A stretch of DNA of 64,000 nt from Chryseobacterium gleum (GCA_945872795.1 CAMCAZ010000014.1:1-64000), one strand, 5' to 3'; shown: positions 1 to 8,512, counted from the first letter of the stretch. Made by a program: numbers and translations. The notes: generated by a model not told the origin, from the letters alone.

Positions 1-57
1 CCGCGCCGCCGCCCCGACAAGGACCCCGGGACCACACACGGACGACACGATCAGTGA
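1..57 (+). CDS. C-terminal end of an upstream gene (partial)
   Basis: An open frame enters from the left edge and ends at TGA 55-57, giving a short basic tail (PRRRPDKDPGTTHGRHDQ). The tail alone does not identify a protein. In many Bacteroidota the gene before the IPExxxVDY/pyk pair is rnc (ribonuclease III), which often has a basic disordered end, so that is a possibility only. The frame could also be chance, because the visible part is 18 codons. Confidence 0.3.
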   Translation, partial: PRRRPDKDPGTTHGRHDQ

Positions 58-92
58 GCGGACCGGTCTCCTGCGGCGCACCTTCCCCTGGC

Positions 93-100
93 TACCTTTG
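93..100 (+). promoter_or_regulatory. -7 promoter box, IPExxxVDY-type gene
   Basis: TACCTTTG matches the Bacteroidota TAnnTTTG -7 element and ends 19 nt before the ATG at 120, which supports that start over the longer track ORF at 54. No convincing -33 TTTG is seen. Confidence 0.55.
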
Positions 101-119
101 GCCACGTACGCTCACCGCC

Positions 120-533
120 ATGGCCAAATACAAGCTCGATCTGCTGCCCGACCCGGAGGTCGTGGTCATCGGCATCAGCAGCCATGTGAAGGACCACCGG
201 TTGTGCTGGTCCATCAACCGTGCCATGGGGCTGGAGATGGCCCGCCGTCGGTCGGACATCACCGAGGACAACCAGGGCCGTACCGCCCGATTTGCCGCCT
301 ATGATCACGTGGACGGGGCGGGACCTTCACGCTACACACTGCTGAACAATCATAGCGGGGAGGGTTTCCTGTTGAAGGATCAGCGACATGCCGATTTTTT
401 CCTGGTGGTGGACAATGAACTCGCCGAACAGCACCCGGACCTCGTGGACCGTGTGCGTTCCGCCGACTTTGTCCTGACCGCCTTTCCACTGCCTTACGCC
501 CAATTGCGTGAAGGCTATAAACTACTGCTCTAA
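120..533 (+). CDS. IPExxxVDY-like family protein
   Basis: A 137-residue soluble protein beginning MAKYKLDLL. The track ORF starts 22 codons earlier, but the ATG at 120 follows a promoter-like TACCTTTG and gives the family's usual N-terminus. Members are small Bacteroidota proteins of unknown function, named after a C-terminal IPExxxVDY motif and commonly encoded immediately upstream of pyruvate kinase. Here the C-terminal motif is degenerate (FPLPYAQLREGYKLLL), so the assignment rests on the N-terminal half (VVVIGISSHVKDHRLCWSIN), the length and the position 9 nt upstream of pyk. It is probably co-transcribed with pyk. No catalytic residues are evident. Confidence 0.7.
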   Translation: MAKYKLDLLPDPEVVVIGISSHVKDHRLCWSINRAMGLEMARRRSDITEDNQGRTARFAAYDHVDGAGPSRYTLLNNHSGEGFLLKDQRHADFFLVVDNELAEQHPDLVDRVRSADFVLTAFPLPYAQLREGYKLLL

Positions 534-542
534 GCGAACGTG

Positions 543-1964
543 ATGATCGACCCGAAGACGAAGATCGTAGCCACCCTTGGTCCTGCCTCATCGAGCAGGG
601 AGGTGCTGCGCGAGATGATGCTCAGCGGCATGGATGTGTGCCGCCTGAACTTCAGCCATGGCAACTATGCCTTCTATGTGGAGTTGATCCGCACCATCCG
701 TGAGGTGAGCGCCGAGCTGGGGTTGCACACCGCCATCCTGGCCGATCTTCAGGGCCCCAAGATGCGCGTCGGTGAGATGCTCGACGGGCCGATCGAACTG
801 GTGGACGGCTCCGAGCTGGTGATCACCACCGAGGCCATCAAGGGTCGTCCCGGCGTGGTCAGCACCAGCTACCTGCAGTTCCCGCAGGATGTGAAGAAGG
901 GTGAACTGGTCCTTCTGGACGATGGCAAGCTGCGCCTGGAGGTGGTGTCCACGGACGGCCGGACCAGCGTGACCACCCGCGTGCTGAACGGCGGCACGCT
1001 GAGCGCCAACAAGGGCCTGAACCTGCCCAATACGAAGGTGAGCCTTCCCAGCCTGACCGACAAGGACAAGCAGGACCTGGACTTTGCACTGGAGCATGAT
1101 GTGGATTGGATCGGCCTGAGCTTCGTGCGCAGCGCACGCGACATCATTGAATTGAAGGGAATCATCCACCAGCGCGACAAGCACGCGCGTGTGGTGGCCA
1201 AGATCGAGAAGCCGGAAGCCTTGTTGGAGATCGACGAGATCATCCGCGAGAGCGATGCGCTGATGGTGGCCCGGGGCGACCTTGGGGTGGAGATCCCCAT
1301 GGAGAAGGTGCCGCTGGTCCAGAAGGACATCATCCGTCGTTGCCTGGCCCAGCACCGGCCTGTTATCGTGGCCACGCAGATGATGGAGAGCATGATCACC
1401 AACATCACACCCACCCGCGCCGAGGTGAACGATGTGGCCAATGCCGTGCTGGATCACGCCGACGCCGTGATGCTCAGTGCTGAGACCAGCGTGGGGCGTT
1501 TCCCCGTGGATGTGGTGAAGGCCATGAACAAGATCCTGCTGGAGATGGAGACCAGCGAGACCATGTTCAACGTACCCCAGCCGGACCTGCAGCAGGACGA
1601 ACGCATGGTGACCGACGCCATCTGCATGGCCAGTGTACGTATGGCGGCAGCCATCGACATCAAGGCCATCGTGACCATGACGCACAGCGGATACACGGCC
1701 TTCAAGATCAGCAGCATGCGGCCCAAGGCGCACATCTTCGCCTTCACCAGCAACAAGCGCATCCTGAACATGCTCAACCTGGTGTGGGGCGTGCGGGCGG
1801 AGTACTATGACAAGACCGTGAGCACCGACCATACCATCGCCGACATCAAACACATCCTGCGCAGCAAGAAGTTCGTGGACAAGGGCGACCTGGTGGTGAA
1901 CGTGGCCAGCATGCCCATCGCCGAGCAGGGCATGGCCAACATGCTGAAGTTGAGCCCGGCGTAG
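543..1964 (+). CDS. pyk: Pyruvate kinase
   Basis: The final glycolytic enzyme, converting phosphoenolpyruvate and ADP to pyruvate and ATP in the cytoplasm. The 473-residue length is typical. The N-terminus TKIVATLGPASS, the AKIEKPEAL segment near residue 218 with the catalytic lysine, the metal-site loop MVARGDLGVEIP near residue 240 and VATQMMESM are all canonical. The track starts at GTG 540, but ATG 543 directly follows and is preferred. The C-terminal domain (SGYTAFKISSMRPKAHIFAFT) is complete. It lies 9 nt after the IPExxxVDY gene and is convergent, 7 nt apart, with the FAD reductase. Confidence 0.97.
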   Translation: MIDPKTKIVATLGPASSSREVLREMMLSGMDVCRLNFSHGNYAFYVELIRTIREVSAELGLHTAILADLQGPKMRVGEMLDGPIELVDGSELVITTEAIKGRPGVVSTSYLQFPQDVKKGELVLLDDGKLRLEVVSTDGRTSVTTRVLNGGTLSANKGLNLPNTKVSLPSLTDKDKQDLDFALEHDVDWIGLSFVRSARDIIELKGIIHQRDKHARVVAKIEKPEALLEIDEIIRESDALMVARGDLGVEIPMEKVPLVQKDIIRRCLAQHRPVIVATQMMESMITNITPTRAEVNDVANAVLDHADAVMLSAETSVGRFPVDVVKAMNKILLEMETSETMFNVPQPDLQQDERMVTDAICMASVRMAAAIDIKAIVTMTHSGYTAFKISSMRPKAHIFAFTSNKRILNMLNLVWGVRAEYYDKTVSTDHTIADIKHILRSKKFVDKGDLVVNVASMPIAEQGMANMLKLSPA

Positions 1965-1971
1965 CGTTGGT

Positions 1972-3246
1972 TCAGCGCAGCTGCCGGCCCAGCACCAGGT
2001 CCATGTAGAACCCCGGCTTCTTCAGCCGTTCCCGCAGGTCCAGGTCGGTGAACATGCTGCTGATGGTGTCCGCCAGCGCGGGGTTCTTGTTGGCGCGGTC
2101 CACCACGAAGTCGAAGAGCCAGGCCTGGTTGGCCAGTTGCTGCAATCGGGTGCTGATGGCCAGTTCTTTCCCGAGACGCCGCCACACCCGTGCATCGTAG
2201 GCACGCAAGCGCGTGGTCCCCAGGTCCTTTTCCGCGATCGCCTCGTGCGCCACATCAGCCGCGTATACCCCGCTGATCATGGCGTGACTGATGCCTTCCC
2301 CCGTGAAGGGGTCGATCAGGTGGCCGGCATCGCCGACCAACAGGTAACCCTCGCCGCTCAGTTTCCGCCGTTTGCTGGCCAGGGGTAGGCCCATGCCCTG
2401 TATCCCGCCTTCCAGAGTGGCTTCGGCGAAGCGCTCCCGGAGCTGCGGGTGTTCCGCCAGCAGCCTGGTCATGAGCGTCTTCAGGTCCACGCGCCGGCTC
2501 TTCACCACATCGCTGCGCAGGCCCAGGCCCACGTTGGCCCGTCCGCCGGGAAGGGGGAAGACCCAGAGGTAGCCGGGCAGCAGGTCCTTCAGGAAGATGA
2601 GCTCGATGAAGCCCTGAGGGTCGAGGCCCTTCACTCCGCTGTAATAGGCACGCACACCGGCCGCGTGGTGCCTGGGTTCCATGGCCAAACGGGCCACATG
2701 GCGTGCGAATGGAGAGTTGGCGCCGCTGGCATCGATGATCAAGGAGCACTGCACCGTACTGCTTCCCACCGGGTCGGACTTGTGGGCCTTATCCTCGAGG
2801 GTCACCATCCATCCAGCGCCGGTGCGCTCGAAGGCCTTTGCCGCAGTGCCTTCCAGTACCGTGATGCCCTGCGCCTTTTTGGTGCGCTGGAACAACAGGT
2901 CGTCGAACTGCATGCGGGGGAGGATCACTCCCGGGGCTTCGCCCAAGCCGGTGCTGCGCGAGAAGGGAACTCGCAGCGAGCGCCCGCTGGGTGCCACGAA
3001 GGTCACCCCCCAGCTGGGCATGGCATGGGCATCGCGTTTCACTTGTGCGGCCAGCTCTGCATCCAGGCGTTCCAAGGTCCGCATCACCTTTCCGCTGAGC
3101 GCGTCACCGCACACCTTGTCGCGCGGGAAGCTGGCCTTCTCCACCAGCACGGCCTCCACGCCGTGCTGGGCCAACTGCAGGGCCGTGGCACATCCTCCGG
3201 GCCCTCCGCCCAGGATGCAGACCGCAGTGCGGATGGTCCCCGGCAT
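1972..3246 (-). CDS. Geranylgeranyl reductase family FAD-dependent oxidoreductase
   Basis: A 424-residue flavoprotein. An N-terminal Rossmann fingerprint (CILGGGPGGCATALQLAQ, about residues 10-27), a DKVCGDALSG motif and the second FAD motif GDAGHLIDPFTGEG near residue 305 place it in the geranylgeranyl reductase/digeranylgeranylglycerophospholipid reductase-like family. Such enzymes reduce isoprenoid double bonds or act as related monooxygenases; the bacterial substrate is not predictable from sequence. The ATG is 3 nt after the pheS stop, so it is the last gene of a leftward cyclophilin-pheS-reductase operon. Length and motifs look intact. Confidence 0.88.
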   Translation of the reverse strand: MPGTIRTAVCILGGGPGGCATALQLAQHGVEAVLVEKASFPRDKVCGDALSGKVMRTLERLDAELAAQVKRDAHAMPSWGVTFVAPSGRSLRVPFSRSTGLGEAPGVILPRMQFDDLLFQRTKKAQGITVLEGTAAKAFERTGAGWMVTLEDKAHKSDPVGSSTVQCSLIIDASGANSPFARHVARLAMEPRHHAAGVRAYYSGVKGLDPQGFIELIFLKDLLPGYLWVFPLPGGRANVGLGLRSDVVKSRRVDLKTLMTRLLAEHPQLRERFAEATLEGGIQGMGLPLASKRRKLSGEGYLLVGDAGHLIDPFTGEGISHAMISGVYAADVAHEAIAEKDLGTTRLRAYDARVWRRLGKELAISTRLQQLANQAWLFDFVVDRANKNPALADTISSMFTDLDLRERLKKPGFYMDLVLGRQLR

Positions 3247-3249
3247 GGG

Positions 3250-4305
3250 TCAGGAGCGGAACGTGCCGGCCGTGAACTGGTCCAGGAAACGCACGTCGTT
3301 CTCCCAGTACATCCGCAGGTCGGGCACGCGGTAGATGAGCTGCGTGATCCGTTCCACGCCCATCCCCAGCGCGAACCCGCTGTACACCTCGGGGTCGATG
3401 TCACAGTTGGCCAGCACGGCGGGGTCCACCATGCCGCAGCCCATGATCTCCACCCAGCCGCTGTGCTTGCACAGGTTGCAACCGGACCCGCCGCACACGG
3501 TGCAGCTCATGTCCACCTCGGCACTGGGTTCTGTGAACGGGAAGTAACTGGGTCGCATGCGGATGCTCACCTCAGGCCCGAAGAGGCTTTTGGTGAAGTG
3601 GTCCAGGGTGCCCTTCAGGTCGGCGAAGCTCACGCCCTTGTCCACATACAAGGCCTCCACCTGGTGGAACATGCAGTGGGCGCGGGCACTGATGGCCTCG
3701 TTGCGGTAGACACGGCCGGGGGAAATGGTGCGGATGGGCGGCTGCTGGCCCTCCATCACGCGCACCTGCACGCTGCTGGTGTGGGTGCGAAGGGCCATGC
3801 CCTCGGAATCGCTGGAGCCATCCGCGCCCTTCACGAAGAAGGTGTCCTGCATGTCGCGAGCAGGGTGGTCGGGAGGGAAGTTCAGCGCACTGAAGTTGTG
3901 GCGATCATCCTCCACCTCCGGACCCTGGCTGACGGTGTACCCGATGCGGGTGAAGATGTCCACGATGCGCTGCCGCACGATGGTGAGCGGATGAAGGCTG
4001 CCGGTGGCGCCGGTGACGGCCGGGGCGCTCAGGTCGAGCACGGGGCCACTGGCGCTGCCGGTGCTCTCCAGGGCCCCCTTCAACTCATCAAGGCGTTGTT
4101 GGGCCAGTTGTTTCAACTGGTTCATGCGCTGGCCCAGGGCACGTTTCTCCTCGGCGGCCACCTGCTTGAACTCCTCGAACAGGGTGGTCACCGTGCCGTT
4201 GCGGCCCAGCATGGCCACGCGGAACTGCTCCACCTCATCGGCGGTGCGGGCCTGGGCGCTCTTCAGTTCGGCCTCCACGGCGCTTACACGTTCTAGGAGG
4301 CTCAT
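3250..4305 (-). CDS. pheS: Phenylalanine--tRNA ligase alpha subunit
   Basis: The catalytic subunit of the heterotetrameric class II phenylalanyl-tRNA synthetase, which charges tRNA-Phe. At 351 residues it has the N-terminal helical coiled-coil arm (about residues 1-90), class II motif 2 (GRVYRNEAISARAHCMFHQVE) and motif 3 (GFALGMGVERITQL). It also shows the Cys-rich MSCTVCGGSGCNLCKHSGW segment typical of Bacteroidota PheS, which may bind zinc. The start ATG overlaps the cyclophilin stop by 4 nt (ATGA) and the stop is 3 nt from the reductase gene, showing translational coupling. The beta subunit gene is not in this window. Confidence 0.97.
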   Translation of the reverse strand: MSLLERVSAVEAELKSAQARTADEVEQFRVAMLGRNGTVTTLFEEFKQVAAEEKRALGQRMNQLKQLAQQRLDELKGALESTGSASGPVLDLSAPAVTGATGSLHPLTIVRQRIVDIFTRIGYTVSQGPEVEDDRHNFSALNFPPDHPARDMQDTFFVKGADGSSDSEGMALRTHTSSVQVRVMEGQQPPIRTISPGRVYRNEAISARAHCMFHQVEALYVDKGVSFADLKGTLDHFTKSLFGPEVSIRMRPSYFPFTEPSAEVDMSCTVCGGSGCNLCKHSGWVEIMGCGMVDPAVLANCDIDPEVYSGFALGMGVERITQLIYRVPDLRMYWENDVRFLDQFTAGTFRS

Positions 4306-4982
4306 GGGCGTACGCGGATGAACATGCGGATATCCTTCAATGGTCGATCGCTGGCATCGCAGGCCTGTGCGGCCAAGGCATCCAGGACCTCCAGGCCGTC
4401 CACCACTTCGCCGAAAACGGTGTAGCCTCCGTCCAGGTGAGGAGCGCCGCCCTCGGTGGCATACAGTTGTTTCTGCTCTTCCGTGTAGGTGACCGGGTTG
4501 CCCATCCGAGCGCTGCGCTGGGCCAGCAGGTCCAGTTCATTCGGTTGGAAGGGCTTGCCCAGTACGATGTAGAACTGGCTGCCGCTGGTGCGCTCATCGG
4601 GACCTGTGTGATCGTCAGCCCGGACCGCGGCCAGGGCACCTTTCTTATGGATCAGGCCCGGTACGACCTCCGCGGGAAGGGAATAGCCCGGACCTCCCTG
4701 GCCCAGCACCGTCTGCGGTCCCGCGGTCCGGCTTCCGGGGTCACCGCCCTGGACCATCAGCTGGGGGATGATGCGGTGGAACAGCAGGCTGTCATAGGCC
4801 CCGTCGTTGGCCAGCTTCAGGAAGTTGTCGCGGTGCACCGGTGTCTCGTTGTACAGCGTCACCACCAGGGTCCCCAGGTCGGTGCGGACCTCCACCAGAC
4901 GTTGACGCTCTTTCCCTACCTCCTGCCCGAAGGCCGGGGTCATGAGGGCCAGGCCGCACAGCAGGGTGGCCACCCTGTTCAT
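4302..4982 (-). CDS. Exported cyclophilin-type peptidyl-prolyl isomerase
   Basis: A 226-residue cyclophilin that isomerises Xaa-Pro bonds during folding. The track ORF begins 300 nt upstream, but the ATG at 4982 gives a clean signal peptide (MNRVATLLCGLALMTPAFGQ), so export to the periplasm is expected. The cyclophilin core includes FHRIIPQLMVQGGDP, SGSQFYIVLG and GGYTVFGEVVDGLEVLD. An insert rich in charged residues (KPFQPNELDLLAQRSARMG) sits before the last strand, as in other Bacteroidota members. The gene overlaps pheS by 4 nt and heads the operon. A TACTTTTG box at 5052-5059 on the same strand is the likely promoter. Confidence 0.92.
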   Translation of the reverse strand: MNRVATLLCGLALMTPAFGQEVGKERQRLVEVRTDLGTLVVTLYNETPVHRDNFLKLANDGAYDSLLFHRIIPQLMVQGGDPGSRTAGPQTVLGQGGPGYSLPAEVVPGLIHKKGALAAVRADDHTGPDERTSGSQFYIVLGKPFQPNELDLLAQRSARMGNPVTYTEEQKQLYATEGGAPHLDGGYTVFGEVVDGLEVLDALAAQACDASDRPLKDIRMFIRVRP

Positions 4983-5012
4983 CACGCGTTGCCCGGACAT
5001 CGGGCAGTTCAT

Positions 5013-5020
5013 TACATTTG
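5013..5020 (+). promoter_or_regulatory. -7 promoter box, small lipoprotein gene
   Basis: TACATTTG fits TAnnTTTG exactly and lies 44 nt before the ATG at 5065. It faces the TACTTTTG box of the divergent cyclophilin operon only 31 nt away. Confidence 0.5.
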
Positions 5021-5051
5021 ACATCCTAGAGGCCCCGCTGAACAGGGCCAT

Positions 5052-5059
5052 CAAAAGTA
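5052..5059 (-). promoter_or_regulatory. -7 promoter box, cyclophilin-pheS operon
   Basis: The minus strand reads TACTTTTG, a match to TAnnTTTG, 69 nt before the cyclophilin ATG at 4982. It points towards the rightward box at 5013-5020, so the two transcripts would overlap at their 5' ends. Confidence 0.5.
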
Positions 5060-5064
5060 ACCCA

Positions 5065-5457
5065 ATGCGCACTCCCACGTTCTCCCGCGTTCTTACCAGC
5101 GCTCTCGTGGTGGCCCTTCTGGCGCCCTTCATGTCCTCCTGCAACAAGGAGGAACCCACGATCGCTGTGGTCGTCGTCCAGTATGAGGACGGAACACCCG
5201 TGGTCGGTGCTACTGTGAAGCTCTTCGCCGACCCCACCTTCCCTTTGGGTGACCCCAACCGCCTGGACAAGGAGACCTCCACCGATGCGGCCGGACGCGC
5301 GGAGTTCGACTACACCGACTTCTACGAGCAGGGCCAGAGCGGCTTTGCGGTGCTCGACATCCTGGCCACCAGGGACACGCTGTTGGGTGAGGGTATCATC
5401 AAGATCATCGAGGAGGAGACCGCCGAGGAGATCGTGATCCTGCTACCGATCGAATGA
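5065..5457 (+). CDS. Small lipoprotein with carboxypeptidase-regulatory-like domain
   Basis: A 130-residue protein starting MRTPTFSRVLTSALVVALL, with a lipobox-like MSSC at about residue 30, so the mature protein would start at a lipidated Cys. The body (EDGTPVVGATVKLFADP, DAAGRAEFDY) resembles the carboxypeptidase regulatory-like/transthyretin beta fold common in Bacteroidota surface proteins. The tail is strongly acidic (IIEEETAEEIVILLPIE). The longer track ORF includes upstream sequence without a signal, so ATG 5065 is chosen. No enzymatic role is evident. It is divergent from the cyclophilin operon and convergent with the next hypothetical gene. Confidence 0.75.
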   Translation: MRTPTFSRVLTSALVVALLAPFMSSCNKEEPTIAVVVVQYEDGTPVVGATVKLFADPTFPLGDPNRLDKETSTDAAGRAEFDYTDFYEQGQSGFAVLDILATRDTLLGEGIIKIIEEETAEEIVILLPIE

Positions 5458-5473
5458 TCGGCAGCGTCGTGGC

Positions 5474-5806
5474 TCAGTCCTCGAAGTAGCTCAGTACCGC
5501 TTCCTTCATCAGGCGTTCCTGATCCTCCGGCCCCAGTGCGGGCAGGTCCTTCACGCGTTCGAAGTGCGGCCAACCATCGGCATCCCTGCCCAGCTCGGCA
5601 TAGTAACCGTAGGGCCGCAGCACCACGCAGATGGCGATGTGCATCAGCGCCACCTTCTCGTCCTTCTTGAACTCGCGCGCGTGCTGGCCCAGTTCCTGAA
5701 CGCCGATCAGGAAGAGGATGCCATTGAGGTCCAGCGTGCCGGCGTCAAAGTGCTTGGAGATCCTGGTCACGAGGTCGCGCCAGCGTTTTTCGAATGCGAG
5801 GTCCAA
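5474..5806 (-). CDS. Conserved hypothetical protein (Bacteroidota)
   Basis: A 110-residue soluble, mainly helical protein. The start codon is TTG (CAA at 5804-5806 on the plus strand), because the frame is closed a few codons upstream and no suitable ATG exists. Segments such as LNGILFLIGVQELGQ and ALMHIAICVVLRPYGYY look like a conserved Bacteroidota family of unknown function. No signal peptide, membrane span or catalytic motif is visible. It is convergent with the small lipoprotein gene. Confidence 0.65.
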   Translation of the reverse strand: MDLAFEKRWRDLVTRISKHFDAGTLDLNGILFLIGVQELGQHAREFKKDEKVALMHIAICVVLRPYGYYAELGRDADGWPHFERVKDLPALGPEDQERLMKEAVLSYFED

Positions 5807-5928
5807 AATTCAGGGAGGATCTGAGGGGTGGTTGAGCGACCACGGTCGGGCGTGGGCCTGGTCCGTTGTTCGGGGTGCGAAGTTCGGTGTTCGCTCTTTC
5901 ACCACTTTCCCCCTTCTTTGCAGGCGAC

Positions 5929-6477
5929 ATGAACTGGCTCGACTGGCTTCTTCTCGGGTTCCTCGCCTGGGCCGCGATCCAGGGTTTTCAGCGCGGCTTC
6001 ATCATCGAGCTCGCTTCCATGGTGGCGCTGGTGGCGGGGATCTGGGCTGCGGTGCATTTCAGCGACCGCTTCGCTGCCGCGGTGGGCATCGATGCCGAGA
6101 GCACCGCACTGGCCTTCCTGCTCACCTTCCTGGCCGTGCTGCTCGTGGTGCACCTCCTGGCCCGATTCCTCACCACGCTCATCGACATCGCCCAATTGGG
6201 CGTTCCCAACAAGTTGGCGGGCATCGTGTTCGGCATGCTGCGGTCGGCCTTCAGCCTCAGTGTGGCGCTGAACCTGCTGGTGGGCTACAGTAAAGGAGGG
6301 ATGCCGTCGGCCGAGGTCCGCAGTGGATCTGCGTTCTATGCGCCGTTGCGCGGTTTCGCACCCTTGCTTATCCCCGCTCTCGGCGAGACGAAGTGGGTGC
6401 AGTTTGTGGTGTGGGAAGTGAAGGACGGCGTGGATGGACTTACCACTGAGAAGGACCAGGAGATTCCCGAACGATAA
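5929..6477 (+). CDS. CvpA family membrane protein
   Basis: A 182-residue inner-membrane protein with four predicted spans (WLLLGFLAWAAIQGF, LASMVALVAGIWAAV, LAFLLTFLAVLLVVHLL, GMLRSAFSLSVALNLLVG). The opening MNWLDWLLLGFLAWAAIQGFQRG-type N-terminus is the CvpA (colicin V production) signature. In proteobacteria CvpA is needed for colicin V export and envelope stress tolerance; in Bacteroidota the role is unknown. The track ORF starts 21 codons earlier, but ATG 5929 matches the family start. It is rightward and single. Confidence 0.85.
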   Translation: MNWLDWLLLGFLAWAAIQGFQRGFIIELASMVALVAGIWAAVHFSDRFAAAVGIDAESTALAFLLTFLAVLLVVHLLARFLTTLIDIAQLGVPNKLAGIVFGMLRSAFSLSVALNLLVGYSKGGMPSAEVRSGSAFYAPLRGFAPLLIPALGETKWVQFVVWEVKDGVDGLTTEKDQEIPER

Positions 6478-6713
6478 ACGCGAAACCCCTTGGTTCACGT
6501 TCTTCGTGGCCAGGCCGCTGTCCGTGCTGTGGTCGGCCTGCTGTGGGCAGCCATTGGCTTTGGTGTGAATGTACTGGTCGGCCATCGGACCTGTTGAGGC
6601 GGGTTACTGGCGCTGCTCGTTGCGCTGCTGCTCGGCCTTCTGCTGGCCTTATCCCTGCGGTGCTGATCTGTATAGGCGCCGTGGAAGCCCGATCCAGTGC
6701 GATCGACAGTACG
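6478..6713. other. Intergenic stretch without a supported gene
   Basis: About 236 bases between the CvpA gene and the convergent GT-C-like gene. The plus strand gives short hydrophobic stretches in different frames broken by stops (for example LLALLVALLLGLLLAL). This could be a remnant of a decayed membrane-protein gene, but nothing is recognisable enough to call. Confidence 0.3.
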
Positions 6714-7940
6714 TCAACCACGCCGTCCGCGGCGAAGCAGGCCTTTCCTGATCTCCTCTATCGCCCATGCGGAACTGACCAATAGCAATGGCATGGCCGG
6801 CGCTTTGAAACGTGCGTCGGTGGTGGAGATGCCGCCGCTTATCAGGACCGCACCCGCCAGCACGAGCAGCACCACCAAGCCCGCGGGCAAGCGCCGCCAG
6901 TGTAGCACGCACAGGAGTGTTGTCAACACCACCAAGGCGCTGTACAGCATGGAGAAGCTGATGATCGCCTGCGCTAGGAGACCCGTGCCGAAGTAGGTGG
7001 CGATGTGTCCGCGACCGGGCGCCACCAGGATGCCCGCTGCCGTTCGGAGTTGCACCGCGCTCCATGCCAGCGGATGCGCTAGGAAGGTGCGGCTCAACTC
7101 GTGCCGCAGCTCGGTGAAGTAGGCTGCCGCGGAAACGCGGTCCTCCCAATCGGTTCGGGCGGCCTGCTCGTACAGCTGCTGCCGGTAGTTGGTGGCGCGC
7201 GGATCACCGGCCGTGGTGAGCACTTCGGTCAGGTGGAAATGCGCGGCCGCCACGGTGCCACTGTCCGAAAGAATGAGTCGCCCGGTCTCTGCCCGGTTGC
7301 GCAGCATCCAGGGGGTCACCAGCAATACGATCGTTGCCGCGAAGGTGACCCCCCCCCAACGGGGCATCCGCAAAGCCATGGCGGCGATACCAGCAGCGGT
7401 GAGACCGAGCAGCAGTCCATTGGCGCGGAGCCACGCCGCCACGGCGAAACACAGCGCTGCACCCATGATCGCGCTCCATGATCGCGGTCGTTGCACCAGC
7501 AAGAGCGTACCCGCCAGCATGGCCGTTGTGAAGCAGGATTCGGTGAGCAGGCTGCCGCTGAGCAGGATATCAATGGGCTCAAGGACCATGAGCGCTGCGG
7601 CCAGTAACGCTCCGCGCGGTGGCAGACCGATGGTATACGCGAGCCGGTGGACCAGCAGCACCTTGGCCGCAGAGAGAAGCGCCTGCAGAATGAGCACTGC
7701 CAGTACGGAATCACCGAGCTGGTGTATAAGCCACGGGTAACCAGGCATCCTGGTGGTGTCGGGGATGTCCAGCGGATGGAAGAGGCTATAGACCCCGTGC
7801 GTGAGGTGCTGTGCCAGGGCGAGGTAGTAGCCCGCATCATATTGCAGGTTCCAGCCGAGTTGTGCGTGGTACCATACGAAGCCAACGCGCAGCAAGACGG
7901 CGAGCAGCAGCCACTGAAGCAATCGGACGCGCGTATCCAT
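6714..7940 (-). CDS. GT-C-like integral membrane glycosyltransferase (ArnT/PMT-type)
   Basis: A 408-residue protein with about ten hydrophobic spans. The first periplasmic loop holds the acidic segment QYDAGYYLALAQHL, as expected of polyprenyl-phosphate-sugar-dependent GT-C enzymes, and MPGYPWLIHQLG follows. A C-terminal basic tail (RKGLLRRGRRG) faces the cytoplasm. The donor would be a polyprenyl phosphate-linked sugar and the acceptor is unknown. Codon use resembles its neighbours. It is leftward, with 56 nt to the cold-shock gene stop. A purely structural membrane role cannot be excluded, so the family call is moderate. Confidence 0.7.
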   Translation of the reverse strand: MDTRVRLLQWLLLAVLLRVGFVWYHAQLGWNLQYDAGYYLALAQHLTHGVYSLFHPLDIPDTTRMPGYPWLIHQLGDSVLAVLILQALLSAAKVLLVHRLAYTIGLPPRGALLAAALMVLEPIDILLSGSLLTESCFTTAMLAGTLLLVQRPRSWSAIMGAALCFAVAAWLRANGLLLGLTAAGIAAMALRMPRWGGVTFAATIVLLVTPWMLRNRAETGRLILSDSGTVAAAHFHLTEVLTTAGDPRATNYRQQLYEQAARTDWEDRVSAAAYFTELRHELSRTFLAHPLAWSAVQLRTAAGILVAPGRGHIATYFGTGLLAQAIISFSMLYSALVVLTTLLCVLHWRRLPAGLVVLLVLAGAVLISGGISTTDARFKAPAMPLLLVSSAWAIEEIRKGLLRRGRRG

Positions 7941-7996
7941 GGGCGGCGTTCGTTGCGCGATGGGCGCACAATAACGCTAAAGGTCCTGAAGATGCG

Positions 7997-8443
7997 TCAG
8001 ATCTTCCGAACACGGACCGCGTTCATCCCCTTGGGACCGCGCTCCAGCTCGAAGGCCACCTTGTCGTTCTCGCGGATCTCGTCCAGCGTGCCGCTGATGT
8101 GCACGAAGAAACGCTCCTGCGTCCCGTTCTCCATGATGAAACCGAAGCCCTTCGAGGTGTCGAAGAAATCGACGCGACCGTTGCGCTCGGCATCGACCTC
8201 CTCCTTCTCGCGGCGTGGCACACCCAGCTCGATCTCCTCGATGTCCACCTCCTTGCGCTTGGTGGGGTCCGGAGGGGTGTTGGTGATCATCCCGTTCTCA
8301 TCCACGTAGGCGAGCATGCTTTCAAAGCCGCCACCGGGGGCGTTCGCCTTGCGCTCTTCCTTGCGGATCTTCTTCTCCTCCTGCTTCTGTTGGCGCTTCT
8401 TCTCCTTGTCGCGCTTGTTGAAGGTTGCTTTCGATTTGGCCAA
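7997..8443 (-). CDS. Cold-shock domain protein with basic N-terminal extension
   Basis: A 148-residue RNA/ssDNA-binding protein. The C-terminal cold-shock domain (about residues 85-148) carries the RNP1-like KGFGFIM and the RNP2-like FFVHIS. The N-terminal third is a highly charged Lys/Glu helix (NKRDKEKKRQQKQEEKK), followed by the segment MLAYVDENGMITNTPP shared by Bacteroidota homologues. The track ORF is longer, but homologue-like sequence starts at AKSKATF, preceded by a TTG (CAA at 8441-8443), so a TTG start is proposed. The 5' region holds a TATCTTTC box and a perfect palindrome, consistent with the long leaders of cold-shock genes. Confidence 0.85.
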   Translation of the reverse strand: MAKSKATFNKRDKEKKRQQKQEEKKIRKEERKANAPGGGFESMLAYVDENGMITNTPPDPTKRKEVDIEEIELGVPRREKEEVDAERNGRVDFFDTSKGFGFIMENGTQERFFVHISGTLDEIRENDKVAFELERGPKGMNAVRVRKI

Positions 8444-8512
8444 GTGGTCGTGGTGCTGGTGATGCCTCGCGGATGTTCCGCAACGCTGCGCAGAACCCTC
8501 CGTAGAACGCCC

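Noticed and set aside
588-1853. 421-codon minus-strand ORF over pyk
   Set aside because: Antisense shadow of pyruvate kinase, His-rich, with no recognisable domain.
2449-4296. 615-codon plus-strand ORF over pheS and the reductase
   Set aside because: It lies antisense to two clear genes and its His/Gln/Gly-rich composition is typical of a high-GC shadow frame.
6478-6713. Possible decayed membrane-protein gene
   Set aside because: Hydrophobic pieces appear in different frames, but none is long or distinct enough to identify a parent gene.
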